Notes: generated by a model from the sequence alone, not told the origin. A stretch of 22,797 nt of DNA from an uncultured Collinsella sp. (GCA_902496945.1 CABVDE010000032.1:1-22797); one strand, 5' to 3'. Shown: positions 1 to 8,096, counted from the first letter of the stretch. Program-made: numbers and translations.

Positions 1-1
1 C

Positions 2-2401
2 CCCGCCGGCGAGCTCGTCAAACTCGTGCGCAACTTCCGCAGCCACGACGAGGTGCTGCGCTATGTGGCGCGCGTCTTCGATGGCGACGACGGTGGCCTG
101 ATGCAGGGCTTTTTGGACCTCGAGGCGAGCGACGGGCGCAAGGACACATTGGCGGCAGATGCTTCGCGTCGTCAGGCGCTCTTTGTTGCCGGTGGTAGCA
201 CGCAGGACCGCACGCAGGCCAAGGCCCGTGCAATCGCCGAACGCTTCCGCGCGCTCGCCGATGCCGGCCAGCCCCAGGGCGGCATGGTGCTGCTGTTGGG
301 CCGCATGACCAATGCCGACGTCTACGCCCAGGCCTTCCGCGACCAGGGGCTCGACTGCGTTATCGCGGGCGGTTCGGTCTTTGCCCAGGCCGCCGAGGTC
401 CAGACGGTGCGTGCCCTGGTGTGCGCGCTCGCCAACCCGGCAGATACGGCCCAAGGCCTTATGCCGTTGTTGGCGTCGCCGATGTTTGCGCTCGGCGCCC
501 AGGAATTCCTGGCGCTGGCGACCAAGCTGGACGACCAGACGGGGGAGACCTCGCGTCGCAACATCGATGCGGGCATCATGAGCGATTGCGACGTGCCGGG
601 GCTGCGGGATCTGCCGCTCGTGACGCGCGCCCGCGAGGTGCTGCGCTATGCGCTTCGTCGCGTGGGGCGCGATTCGTTCGCGGCGATCGCGCGCGATGTG
701 GTCAACGCCTCGGGCTGGTTTGTACGCCTGGCGAAGCGCGGCCCCGAGGGCAAGGCGATTGCCGCCAACGTGCTCAAGGCGCTCGATGCCGTTGCCGAGG
801 CGGAGGCCGAGCTCGGCAACTCGCCGCGCTCCATTGCGCTCGCTTTCGACCGCTTCTTGGCGGGCAAGGAGGCGCCGGGCGCGCTTAACGAGGAAGGCGG
901 CGGCGCGGTGCGCATCATGACGGTGCATGCGTCCAAGGGTCTGGAGTATCCGGTCGTCGCGGTGTCCGAATGCTTCGGCGTGCGTAAGTCCTCGGGTGCG
1001 GCACAGATGGGCCGTGTCGACGGCGGGGCGCAGGTCGTGGCGCTGCCGGCGCGCTTCGACGGCGTTAAGCTCGCCGACGGCACGTTCGTAAAGGGTGACG
1101 ACGTCAAAAAGCAGTTTGAGCATGCGTTTAAGGGCAAGGGCACGTCGCTGTGGTTGCCGCCGGAGCTCATGGAGGACGTATGCGCGACGGGTTCTCCCGC
1201 CGAGGCGTTCACTCGCCTGCGCAACGACGACCTGCAGCTTTCGCTTGAGGAGCGGGCTCGTTTGCTCTACGTCGCCATGACGCGTGCGCGTGAGCTGGTC
1301 ATTTTGGCGATGGATGCCGGCGTAAGCCGTGGCAAGGTGACGGCGCCGATTTTCGACGTCGAGACCGATCTGACCTATGACGTGATGCGCCGCATTCTGC
1401 CTGGCCAGGGCATGGGCATGCCACAGCTCGATGCCGACCACTTGGTGTTCGACAACTCCCAGCCGGGCGACTACGAGCTCATCTCGCTCGCGGACTTTAC
1501 CTTTGGCGAGCAGGCGTTTGAATCCAACGCTTCTCTGGATGCCGAGGGCAGGCTCGTTCGCGGTGATGCGGAGGCGGAGGGCGCCAACGCTGACGCCGCT
1601 GATCGCCCGGCCGTGCTCGGTCCTGCCGATCCGACGCCCGATACATTTGGGCTGGTGTATCCCCAGACGGTGGGCGTGCGCATGGGCACCTGTCCGTATC
1701 CGACACGCGACTCGTACAGCTATTCGTCGATTGCCGCGGCGCTGCATGCCGAGGCCGAGGACCATGCGGCCGAGGCGCGCGTACCCATGGACGGGGCGGA
1801 CAATGACGCGGAGTCGGATGGCTCGGAGATGACGGATGCGGATGTGGCTGCTATCGAGCCCGCCGGCAACCCCATGGCGCTGGGCTCGGCCTTCCATGCT
1901 GCCTGCCAGTGGCTGATCGAGATGGGTGCCGACGAATTGCCCGCCGCGCGCGCTGATGCGCTGGCTCGCCTGTGGCATCTGACGCCGGAACAGCGCGAGC
2001 GTTTTGACGTTGCGCTGTATCGCTGGCTTAAGTCGTCGGTCCGTGCCGAGCTGCTTGTCTGGCCGTGTGTCCGCGCCGAGGTCCCGTTCTTCTCGCTCGG
2101 TTGCGAGGACGAGGACATTGCGCGCTACGGTGCCTATGCCGAGGGCGCCATCGATGCGCTGGCGACCGACCCGGCCGATCCGACGCGCGCGCTGGTCATC
2201 GACTACAAGACGGGCGGCACGCCGGATGAGACGCCGGACCAGCTGCTCGAGAAGCATGCCCTGCAGGCGCGCGTCTACGCTGATGTTCTGCACAAGGCGG
2301 GCTTTGAGACGGTGACCGTCAAGTTCGTCCGCGTGGAGCAGACGGCCCCAGCTCTCTTCGTCGAACCCGCCGAACCTCAAGTGGTCACCTACAACCTCTA
2401 G
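2..2401 (+). CDS. addA: AddA-type ATP-dependent helicase/nuclease, 3' part (5' end outside window)
   Basis: C-terminal part of a UvrD-family helicase fused to a RecB-type nuclease, the AddA subunit of the AddAB enzyme that processes double-strand breaks for homologous recombination. The frame is open from base 2, so the GTG at 26 is internal and the start lies left of the window. Visible helicase motifs: an NFRS box at 29-40, TVHASKGLEYP at 923-955 (motif V) and LLYVAMTRARE at 1262-1294 (motif VI). The C-terminal nuclease domain keeps its residues: His in GSAFH (1895-1897), an upstream Asp in GAIDAL, the IDYK pair (Asp 2201, Lys 2207) and the QARVY motif near 2267. Motifs I-III (Walker A/B) are not in view. 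AddA is preferred over RecB because the nuclease follows the helicase without the RecB spacing and no RecC/RecD is seen; addB would be expected just upstream. Confidence 0.88.
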   Translation, partial: PAGELVKLVRNFRSHDEVLRYVARVFDGDDGGLMQGFLDLEASDGRKDTLAADASRRQALFVAGGSTQDRTQAKARAIAERFRALADAGQPQGGMVLLLGRMTNADVYAQAFRDQGLDCVIAGGSVFAQAAEVQTVRALVCALANPADTAQGLMPLLASPMFALGAQEFLALATKLDDQTGETSRRNIDAGIMSDCDVPGLRDLPLVTRAREVLRYALRRVGRDSFAAIARDVVNASGWFVRLAKRGPEGKAIAANVLKALDAVAEAEAELGNSPRSIALAFDRFLAGKEAPGALNEEGGGAVRIMTVHASKGLEYPVVAVSECFGVRKSSGAAQMGRVDGGAQVVALPARFDGVKLADGTFVKGDDVKKQFEHAFKGKGTSLWLPPELMEDVCATGSPAEAFTRLRNDDLQLSLEERARLLYVAMTRARELVILAMDAGVSRGKVTAPIFDVETDLTYDVMRRILPGQGMGMPQLDADHLVFDNSQPGDYELISLADFTFGEQAFESNASLDAEGRLVRGDAEAEGANADAADRPAVLGPADPTPDTFGLVYPQTVGVRMGTCPYPTRDSYSYSSIAAALHAEAEDHAAEARVPMDGADNDAESDGSEMTDADVAAIEPAGNPMALGSAFHAACQWLIEMGADELPAARADALARLWHLTPEQRERFDVALYRWLKSSVRAELLVWPCVRAEVPFFSLGCEDEDIARYGAYAEGAIDALATDPADPTRALVIDYKTGGTPDETPDQLLEKHALQARVYADVLHKAGFETVTVKFVRVEQTAPALFVEPAEPQVVTYNL

Positions 2402-2410
2402 CCGCCTCAG

Positions 2411-2450
2411 GCTTTACGGTGCTATTTGGTTAGTTTTGCGGCCGTAAAGC
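2411..2450. repeat. 10-bp inverted repeat downstream of addA
   Basis: GCTTTACGGT (2411-2420) pairs with GCCGTAAAGC (2441-2450) with one T-G wobble and a 20-base loop. It begins ten bases after the addA stop, so it could end the addA transcript, but there is no T-run after the stem. A hexamer CCTCAG also occurs directly before the left arm and directly after the right arm. Confidence 0.45.
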
Positions 2451-2498
2451 CCTCAGTCGTCCAAATGGCACCGCAACGCATGGGAGAGCCCGGGGCGG

Positions 2499-2504
2499 TA
2501 CAAT
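2499..2504 (+). promoter_or_regulatory. Likely -10 box for the DUF3284-like gene
   Basis: TACAAT lies 34 bases before the ATG at 2538, preceded by a G/C-rich GGGGCGG. No convincing -35 hexamer is seen 16-18 bases upstream. The layout resembles the -10 candidates before dnaE and before the membrane protein at 18801. Confidence 0.45.
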
Positions 2505-2537
2505 GGGTCGAACGGTTCAAACGAATAAGGAGCCATC

Positions 2538-3047
2538 ATGCAACTCACCAAAACGCTTAAGGTGACGCCGGAGGAGCTATTTGACGCTCTGGCGGGGTCC
2601 ATCATGCAGGATATCGAGAACGCCACGGGCAAGCGTCCCAGCCGCAACAAGCTCAACGGCTATAAGTACGAGAAGCGCGCCCAGTCCGCAAAAGGCAAGG
2701 CCAAGGGCACGGCGATCAAGGTTAAGATCAAGCACTTTGACTACCCGTGTCTCTATGAGGTCCGTTTTCAGTATGCGGCGGGCATCAATACCATGCGCTA
2801 TGAGGCTGCACCTGCTGGCGATGGTGCCTGCGAGCTCACCTATACCGAGGATTTTCAGGGTGTGGGTGGCAACACGTCTGGCACGCGCGGCAAGCTCGGC
2901 CTCTTCTTCTATGAGCGCAAGCTCAAGAGCCATGCCAACCAGACGATTGATCAAATCGTCAAATACATCGAGGGTGAGCGCCGCGTAAAGGCTAATCCCG
3001 CCTTCGCCGATGATACTGCCGAAAACGCTTCGGATGTATCCCATTGA
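2538..3047 (+). CDS. DUF3284-like protein of unknown function
   Basis: 169-residue protein beginning MQLTKTLKVTPEELFDAL. The layout resembles the DUF3284 family of mostly Firmicutes and Actinobacteria: an N-terminal KTL.V..EE.FD segment, a GKRPSRNKLNGYKYEKR stretch, a basic Lys-rich strand (KGKAKGTAIKVKIKHF), paired beta strands with NTMRYE and ELTYTEDF, and a C-terminal helix LKSHANQTIDQIVKYIEG. Family assignment is from memory of the pattern. The fold is probably a START/polyketide-cyclase-like beta-sheet with a long helix, but no catalytic role is known. No signal peptide or membrane span is seen, so it is probably cytoplasmic. AAGGAG seven bases before the ATG supports the start. It has its own -10-like box, so it is probably monocistronic. 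Confidence 0.8.
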   Translation: MQLTKTLKVTPEELFDALAGSIMQDIENATGKRPSRNKLNGYKYEKRAQSAKGKAKGTAIKVKIKHFDYPCLYEVRFQYAAGINTMRYEAAPAGDGACELTYTEDFQGVGGNTSGTRGKLGLFFYERKLKSHANQTIDQIVKYIEGERRVKANPAFADDTAENASDVSH

Positions 3048-3150
3048 TACCCTGTGCAAAAGCTTTACCGCTCTTCGCATCAACTGTGAACACCTCAGGC
3101 TTCGAGTCAGTAGCGAGCGGCCCGACAAAATTAGTTGATGGAAGTGCCAA

Positions 3151-3895
3151 ATGAATAAGAATGCCACTACGCAACTGCACATCTATTCCGCCTTTTTCGT
3201 TCTCGCGGGATTTGTTTTAAATCGGGGAGTGTTTCTACTTTTCCTTGCGGATAAAGGAATGTCTGTCACGGAAATCGCGCTTTATCAAGCCCTGTTTAAC
3301 ATCGCAACGGTCGTCCTCGAGCTGCCAACAGGGCTGATAGGCGATTTCTTTGGAAAGAAGTTTTCGATTCAAGTGGGCGTGCTGCTGCTTTTCTTCCATA
3401 CGGCTGGCATGCTGTTGCTCTCAGGCCCCTTTCTTGTCGTGCTTTCCCTTGTTGAGGCACTCGCCTACTCCCTTCAATCGGGATCCGAACAAGCACTTTT
3501 ATATGAAATTGCCCGAAATGCCGGTTAAGAAAAGAAATACCATGCTCGGCTCGATGCTAATCGAGGCCGGTCTTTTCATGATTCTTCCGTGGTTCGCTTC
3601 AAATCCGCTGTGTTTGTTTGGCCTTAGCATAGTGCTTTGTTTTCTCCCAGAAGTGGTGTACATCACTTCGGAAAACTTAATCCAAGACGCGATAGCGGAC
3701 GATCTCCGCGCGACAATCCTTTCCGTCGCGTCTCTGGTAAGGGCTCTCTTTTCCGCAATGTTTTTCTCCATATTTGGACATGTGCTGGGGTTATATCCCA
3801 TTCAGATAGCGCTCGGTATTATTGGTGTAATCGCGATAGCAATTACCGCCGTTGTTTCATTAAAAATGGTAGGAATACATGTCTCCAAGAATTGA
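3151..3895 (+). pseudogene. MFS transporter, internally deleted and frameshifted
   Basis: Two reading frames together encode parts of one Major Facilitator Superfamily efflux protein. Frame A (3151-3528, 125 residues) has the first four membrane spans, the motif-A loop TGLIGDFFGKK and the family signature SGSEQALLYE, then stops. Frame B takes over at about 3520-3535 with KKRNTMLGSML and runs to 3895; it carries about three hydrophobic spans with SENLIQDAIADDLRATILS between them, typical of the C-terminal half. The joined length is about 248 residues against about 400 for the family, so roughly four spans are missing as well as the frame being shifted. The region is about 45% GC by eye, well below its neighbours, with codon use to match, suggesting acquired DNA now decaying. 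GGAAG precedes the ATG, whose ATGA overlaps a TGA in another frame. Confidence 0.8.
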
Positions 3896-4028
3896 TATAT
3901 CGATTGACGAGCTGCCCGAAGCGTCAAGCATTCTAGATGGACATGACTATTCGTCACAAATCATTCCGCGCATCGCCGGGGTTCCAGTAATACTCGATAT
4001 ATCTGGATGCCCTCATTCCCCTTTTTGA
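3879..4028 (+). CDS. Small unrecognised ORF, probably a truncated gene remnant
   Basis: 49-codon ORF (MSPRIDISIDELPEASSILD, then GHDYSSQIIPRIAGVPVILDISGCPHSPF). It starts inside the 3' end of the broken MFS gene, overlapping it by 17 bases, and AGGA sits five bases before the ATG, as in a translationally coupled operon. I do not recognise the family. The sequence reads like the N-terminus of a larger enzyme rather than a complete peptide, because it stops inside what looks like a strand-turn (VPVILDISGCP). The base composition is AT-rich like the MFS remnant and changes back to the GC-rich background right after the stop, consistent with the gene having been cut off at the edge of an acquired segment. 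A genuine short peptide cannot be excluded. Confidence 0.35.
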   Translation: MSPRIDISIDELPEASSILDGHDYSSQIIPRIAGVPVILDISGCPHSPF

Positions 4029-4065
4029 AGGTCCCAAAAAGACTGCCCGTGTGGGTTTGGCTAGG

Positions 4066-4110
4066 TTCGGGTGCTGTCCGGGCGGTGCGGTAAAATCGTT
4101 CAGTCAGAAC
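4066..4110 (+). promoter_or_regulatory. Likely dnaE promoter with adjacent dyad
   Basis: TAAAAT at 4091-4096 is a good -10 box 39 bases before the dnaE ATG. TTCGGG at 4066-4071 is a weak -35 with a 19-base spacer. Immediately after the -10, GTTC-AGTCA-GAAC (4098-4110) forms a dyad over the expected transcription start. Upstream, CTTTTTG (4021-4027) and CAAAAAG (4035-4041) form a small 7-bp A/T hairpin. Confidence 0.45.
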
Positions 4111-4135
4111 ACGAACCCGCATCGGAGCTCATCAC

Positions 4136-7100
4136 ATGGCATTCGTCCATCTGCACAATCACACCGTTTTCTCCATGCTCGACGGCGCAACCCGTATCCA
4201 GGATATGGTCAACCGCGCCGTTGAGCTAGGCATGCCTGCCGTGGCCATTACCGACCACGGCTACATGTACGGCGTGCCCGACCTGGCGCTGGCCTGCGAC
4301 GCCGTTAACCACAGCACGCCCGAGTACAAAACGTGGAGCCACGACAAGGCCTTCTTGGAAAAGGACCGCCGCGACGAGCTGGTGGAGCCCGATCCCGAGG
4401 CAAACCCGCGCGAGCATGCCCAGTATGTGAAGGACATGGCCATGTGGGACGAGAAGGGCAATATCGACGAGCTCAAGCCGCCGCTGGTCATTAAGCCCAT
4501 CTTTGGCTGCGAGGTCTACTTTACGCCGGACGAGACGCTCGCCCGCGACCATAAGCCCGAGCTCTACCACATGATCCTTCTGGCCAAAGACCAGGAGGGC
4601 TACGTCAACCTGATGCAGACGGTCTCCGAGGCCGCCGTGCAGGGCTTTTACTATAAGCCCCGCGTGACGCTCGACAACCTGCGCCGCCACGCCAAGGGTA
4701 TGATTTGCACCAGCGCCTGTATTGCGGGCATCATTCCCAAATACATCGACCGCGGTGACATGGAGGGCGCCATCAAGTGGGCCGAGACCTTCCGTGATAC
4801 CTTCGACCCCGGTGACTTCTATATCGAGATCCAGGAGCACGGTATTACGACCGACAACGGTCTGACCGACGAGCAGATGGACCGCACGCTTATCGACATC
4901 GCCAAGCAAGTGGGCGTCAAGGTTGTCGCCACCAACGACTTCCACTACCTGCGCCGCGAGGACGCGCCCGTGCAGGACGTCATTATGTGCATCGGCATGA
5001 ACGCCAAGGTCGACGACCCCAACCGCATGCGCATGACCGGCTCGGAGTTTTACATGAAGACCGAGGAGGAGATGCGGGCGATGTTCCCGTATTGCCCCGA
5101 GGCCTGCGACAACACGCTCGAGATCGCCGACAAGTGCTACGTTGAGCTGGACTGGGACTCCATCATCCTGCCGCGCTTTCCGCTGCTCGATCCCGGCGAG
5201 ACGCACGAGAGCCAGTTCCGCCGCGAGTGCGAGAAAGGCCTGCGCCAGCACTACGGTGACGACTGGGCCACGCGCGAGATCGGTGGCGTCAACATCAAAG
5301 AGCGCTTTGAGTACGAATACAAGGTCATTTGCGACAAGGGCTTTGCCGCCTACTTTTTGATCGTCGCCGAGTACGTGCAATGGGCCAAGGACAACGGCAT
5401 CGGCGTCGGCCCCGGCCGTGGCTCGGCCGCCGGCGCTATCGTCGCCTACGCCATGAACATCACCGCGTTCGACCCGCTCGAGAACGGTCTGATGTTCGAG
5501 AGGTTCCTGTCCCCGCAGCGTACCGAGATGCCCGATATCGATATGGACTTCGACGATGAGCGGCGTCTCGAGGTCGTGGAGCACGTTCGCCAGCTCTACG
5601 GTCCCGAGAAGGTCACCCACGTCATCACCTACTCGACCATTAAGGCCAAGCAGGCCATCAACGACGCCGCGCGCGTCCTGGACTACCCGGTCTACATGGG
5701 CCAGCGCCTGTCCAAGATGGTCTCGAGCGACCCCAAGGTCAAGCTCAAGCAGGTGCTCGAAAAACAACCCGGCAAAGAGGATCTGTTTAACCCCGACTTT
5801 GCCGAGGCCTATAAAAAGGACGACGACGCCCGCCGCATCATCGACACGGCGCTCTCCATCGAGGGCCTCACCCGTGGCGAGGGCGTGCATGCGTGCGCCG
5901 TTCTGATCTGCCGCGACCCCGTCAACGAGCACGTGCCCACCAAGCTCGACACCAAGGGCGGCGTCGAGATTACCCAGTACGAGGGCCATACCGTTGCCGA
6001 CATGGGCCTGCTCAAGATGGACTTCTTGGGCCTGCGTACGCTGACGGTTATCTCCAAGGCCAAGGCAAACATCAAGAAGAACTTTGGCATCGACATCAAA
6101 GAGGAAGAGATTCCCTTTGACGATCCCGAGATCTTTAAGCTCATGGGCTCCGGCCACACTGCCGGCGTCTTCCAGGTCGAGTCCGCCGGCATGACGGCCA
6201 CGATCAAGAACATGAAGCCCACCGAGTACAAGCACGTCGTGGCATTGATCGCCCTGTACCGCCCGGGCCCGCTGGGCGCCGGCATGGTTTCGTCCTACAT
6301 CAACCGTATGAACGGCAAGGAGCCGGCCGTCTCCTACGACGACCGTCTGGACGACATCCTGGGCGAAACCTACGGCACCATGGTCTACCAGGAGCAGGTT
6401 ATGCTCATCTCCGTCGAGATGTGCGGCTTCTCCAAGGGCGAATCGGACTCGCGTATCCGTAAACCCGTGGCTAAGAAGAAGATCAAGCTGCTTACGTCGA
6501 CGGTGCTCCACTGGGAGGATGGCTCGGACGAGACCACCTACGACCACTGGATGAACGGCGCCATCAAGAACAACTACACGCGCGAGGTCGCCCAGAAGAT
6601 TTGGGACGATGTTCTCGAGTTCGCGTCCTACGCCTTTAACAAGTCGCACTCCGCCGGCTACGCCATCTTGGTTATGCAGACGGCGTGGCTCAAGGCGCAC
6701 TATCCGCACGAGTACATGGCGGCCGTCCTGACGTCCTATACGGGCAAGACCGACAAGATCGTGCACTACGTCTCGGCATGCCGTCACGACGGCATCCCCG
6801 TGCTTTCGCCAGATGTCAACGAGTCCGGTACCGAGTTCACGGCTACCAAGGAAGGTGTGCGCTTTGGTCTGGCCGGCATCCGCGGCGTGGGCACCGGCGT
6901 GGCGCAGGCGATTATCGCCGAGCGCGAGGCGGGCGGTCCGTTTAAGACGCTGCATGATTTTGTCGAGCGCGTGGACTCGAGCCAGGCCAACCGTCGCGTG
7001 ATCGAATCGCTCATCAAGGCAGGTGCCTTCGACTCCACGGGGTATCCGCGTCGTCAGATGATGCACTTTGTGGACAAGAACAACCCCGAGAACATCATCG

Positions 7101-7939
7101 ATGCCGCGGCAAAGCGCCAGAAGGATCGCGCGAGCGGCCAGACGTCGTTCTTCGACATGTTTGGCGACGTTGAGGGCTCGGGCTTTGAGGTGAGCGTACC
7201 CGATCCGGATGGCCAGGAGTGGGACCGCCACCTTAAGCTGAGCCAGGAGAAGGAGGTTCTGGGCATCTATGTCTCGGACCACCCGCTGCGCCCGTTTGAG
7301 TATGCACTCAGCAAAGCGCGCGACTTCTCGTTCTCTCAGATCGACACCGGCTACGAGGTGCAAAATCCCACGGGCGGTACCATCAACCAGGAGATTCCCG
7401 AAGGCAAGGCGCTGTGGTGGGCCGGTATGGTCTCGAGCGTATCCAAGCGCGTGACCAAAAACGGCGACCCCATGGGCATCGTGCAGCTCGAGGACATGGA
7501 AGGCGAGGCCACGGTCGTCGTGTTCCCCAAGACCTACAAGGAGGCCGAGGGGTATCTGTACGGCGAGGTCGATCCCGAGACCGGCGCGCAGCTGTCCGAC
7601 GCCTTTGTGCGCATCAAGGGCAAGCTCGAGCGCTCGGACCGCGGCGACCAGATCATCGCGCAGGAGATCGTGCCGCTGGAGCTCAGCGAGGAGAACAATA
7701 AGCCCAAGGTCTTTGAGGTCATGGTGCCCAACAGCCGCTTTAGCCAGGGCAATATGGCGCGCTTGGCCACGGTGCTTACCACCAACCCGGGCGGCGACCG
7801 CGTGGAGATCTTTATCGAGCAGGTGGACGGGCGCGTGCTGCGCGCCGAGGTGCCGGCCAAGGTCAACGCGCGCTCGATTCCGCTGCTGGCCGAGGCCAAG
7901 GCCATCGTGGGTAACCAGGGCCGCGTGACGGTGATCTAG
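4136..7939 (+). CDS. dnaE: DNA polymerase III alpha subunit
   Basis: Replicative C-family polymerase, 1267 residues (usual DnaE about 1150-1180). Order of domains: PHP domain (HLHNHTVFSMLDG at 5-17, ITDHG at 38-42, GCEVYF at 124-129, ATNDFHYL near 265), palm with GPGRGSAAG and the catalytic PDIDMDF, third catalytic Asp in KMDFLGLRTLT, fingers/thumb with FNKSHSAGY, tandem helix-hairpin-helix, an internal clamp-binding motif QTSFFDMF (1002-1009) and an OB fold from about 1090 (LWWAGMVSSVSKRV). The metal-site residues of the PHP domain look largely retained. Two insertions stand out: about 55 charged residues at 58-116 inside PHP, and a lengthened, altered segment at 776-813 where families normally have RKAMGKK. 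GGAG lies eight bases before the ATG. It is monocistronic or followed by the SNF2 gene after 157 bases. Confidence 0.97.
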   Translation: MAFVHLHNHTVFSMLDGATRIQDMVNRAVELGMPAVAITDHGYMYGVPDLALACDAVNHSTPEYKTWSHDKAFLEKDRRDELVEPDPEANPREHAQYVKDMAMWDEKGNIDELKPPLVIKPIFGCEVYFTPDETLARDHKPELYHMILLAKDQEGYVNLMQTVSEAAVQGFYYKPRVTLDNLRRHAKGMICTSACIAGIIPKYIDRGDMEGAIKWAETFRDTFDPGDFYIEIQEHGITTDNGLTDEQMDRTLIDIAKQVGVKVVATNDFHYLRREDAPVQDVIMCIGMNAKVDDPNRMRMTGSEFYMKTEEEMRAMFPYCPEACDNTLEIADKCYVELDWDSIILPRFPLLDPGETHESQFRRECEKGLRQHYGDDWATREIGGVNIKERFEYEYKVICDKGFAAYFLIVAEYVQWAKDNGIGVGPGRGSAAGAIVAYAMNITAFDPLENGLMFERFLSPQRTEMPDIDMDFDDERRLEVVEHVRQLYGPEKVTHVITYSTIKAKQAINDAARVLDYPVYMGQRLSKMVSSDPKVKLKQVLEKQPGKEDLFNPDFAEAYKKDDDARRIIDTALSIEGLTRGEGVHACAVLICRDPVNEHVPTKLDTKGGVEITQYEGHTVADMGLLKMDFLGLRTLTVISKAKANIKKNFGIDIKEEEIPFDDPEIFKLMGSGHTAGVFQVESAGMTATIKNMKPTEYKHVVALIALYRPGPLGAGMVSSYINRMNGKEPAVSYDDRLDDILGETYGTMVYQEQVMLISVEMCGFSKGESDSRIRKPVAKKKIKLLTSTVLHWEDGSDETTYDHWMNGAIKNNYTREVAQKIWDDVLEFASYAFNKSHSAGYAILVMQTAWLKAHYPHEYMAAVLTSYTGKTDKIVHYVSACRHDGIPVLSPDVNESGTEFTATKEGVRFGLAGIRGVGTGVAQAIIAEREAGGPFKTLHDFVERVDSSQANRRVIESLIKAGAFDSTGYPRRQMMHFVDKNNPENIIDAAAKRQKDRASGQTSFFDMFGDVEGSGFEVSVPDPDGQEWDRHLKLSQEKEVLGIYVSDHPLRPFEYALSKARDFSFSQIDTGYEVQNPTGGTINQEIPEGKALWWAGMVSSVSKRVTKNGDPMGIVQLEDMEGEATVVVFPKTYKEAEGYLYGEVDPETGAQLSDAFVRIKGKLERSDRGDQIIAQEIVPLELSEENNKPKVFEVMVPNSRFSQGNMARLATVLTTNPGGDRVEIFIEQVDGRVLRAEVPAKVNARSIPLLAEAKAIVGNQGRVTVI

Positions 7940-7950
7940 GAACGCTTTGC

Positions 7951-8075
7951 TGGGGGTAGCTAATTTGGGACGTGTCTATTCTAGCTACCCTTTGGCTGAC
8001 GGCGAATTGGCTGGGATTTGAATAATCCTCAACCGACATGTGGGGGCAGCTAAAATAGCCCCAAATGAGCTACCC
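7951..8075. repeat. Two diverged copies of an inverted-repeat element
   Basis: Copy 1 (7951-7991) has GGGTAGCTA at 7954-7962 and its exact complement TAGCTACCC at 7982-7990 around a 19-base loop, followed by TTT. Copy 2 (8041-8075) begins with a 12-of-13 match to the start of copy 1 (TGGGGG[T/C]AGCTAA) and ends in AGCTACCC, the complement of GGGTAGCT, with one mismatch in its left arm. Copy 2 also contains an inner GGGGC...GCCCC stem and a TAAAAT hexamer (8051-8056) that could be the -10 box of the SNF2 gene. Copy 1 may act as a terminator for dnaE. The doubled unit looks like an interspersed repeat family. Confidence 0.6.
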
Positions 8076-8096
8076 GGCGTGAGATTGGAGGAAGTG

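Noticed and set aside
2510..2518. GAACGGTTC as a LexA box before the DUF3284-like gene
   Set aside because: The half-sites are separated by one base, not four, so the site does not match the LexA consensus.
3078..3140. CATCAACT...AGTTGATG as insertion-sequence terminal repeats
   Set aside because: The arms are 8 bp with only 47 bases between, and there is no transposase or target duplication.
4226..7363. 1045-codon open frame on the minus strand inside dnaE
   Set aside because: It lies wholly opposite a canonical dnaE, has no ribosome binding site or recognisable motif and a low-complexity Val/Leu/Asp/His-rich composition typical of antisense frames in high-GC genes.
8040..8096. ATG at 8040 as start of the SNF2 gene
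   Set aside because: It has no ribosome binding site and the extra 19 residues would be encoded by a repeat element; the ATG at 8097 has GGAGGA upstream.
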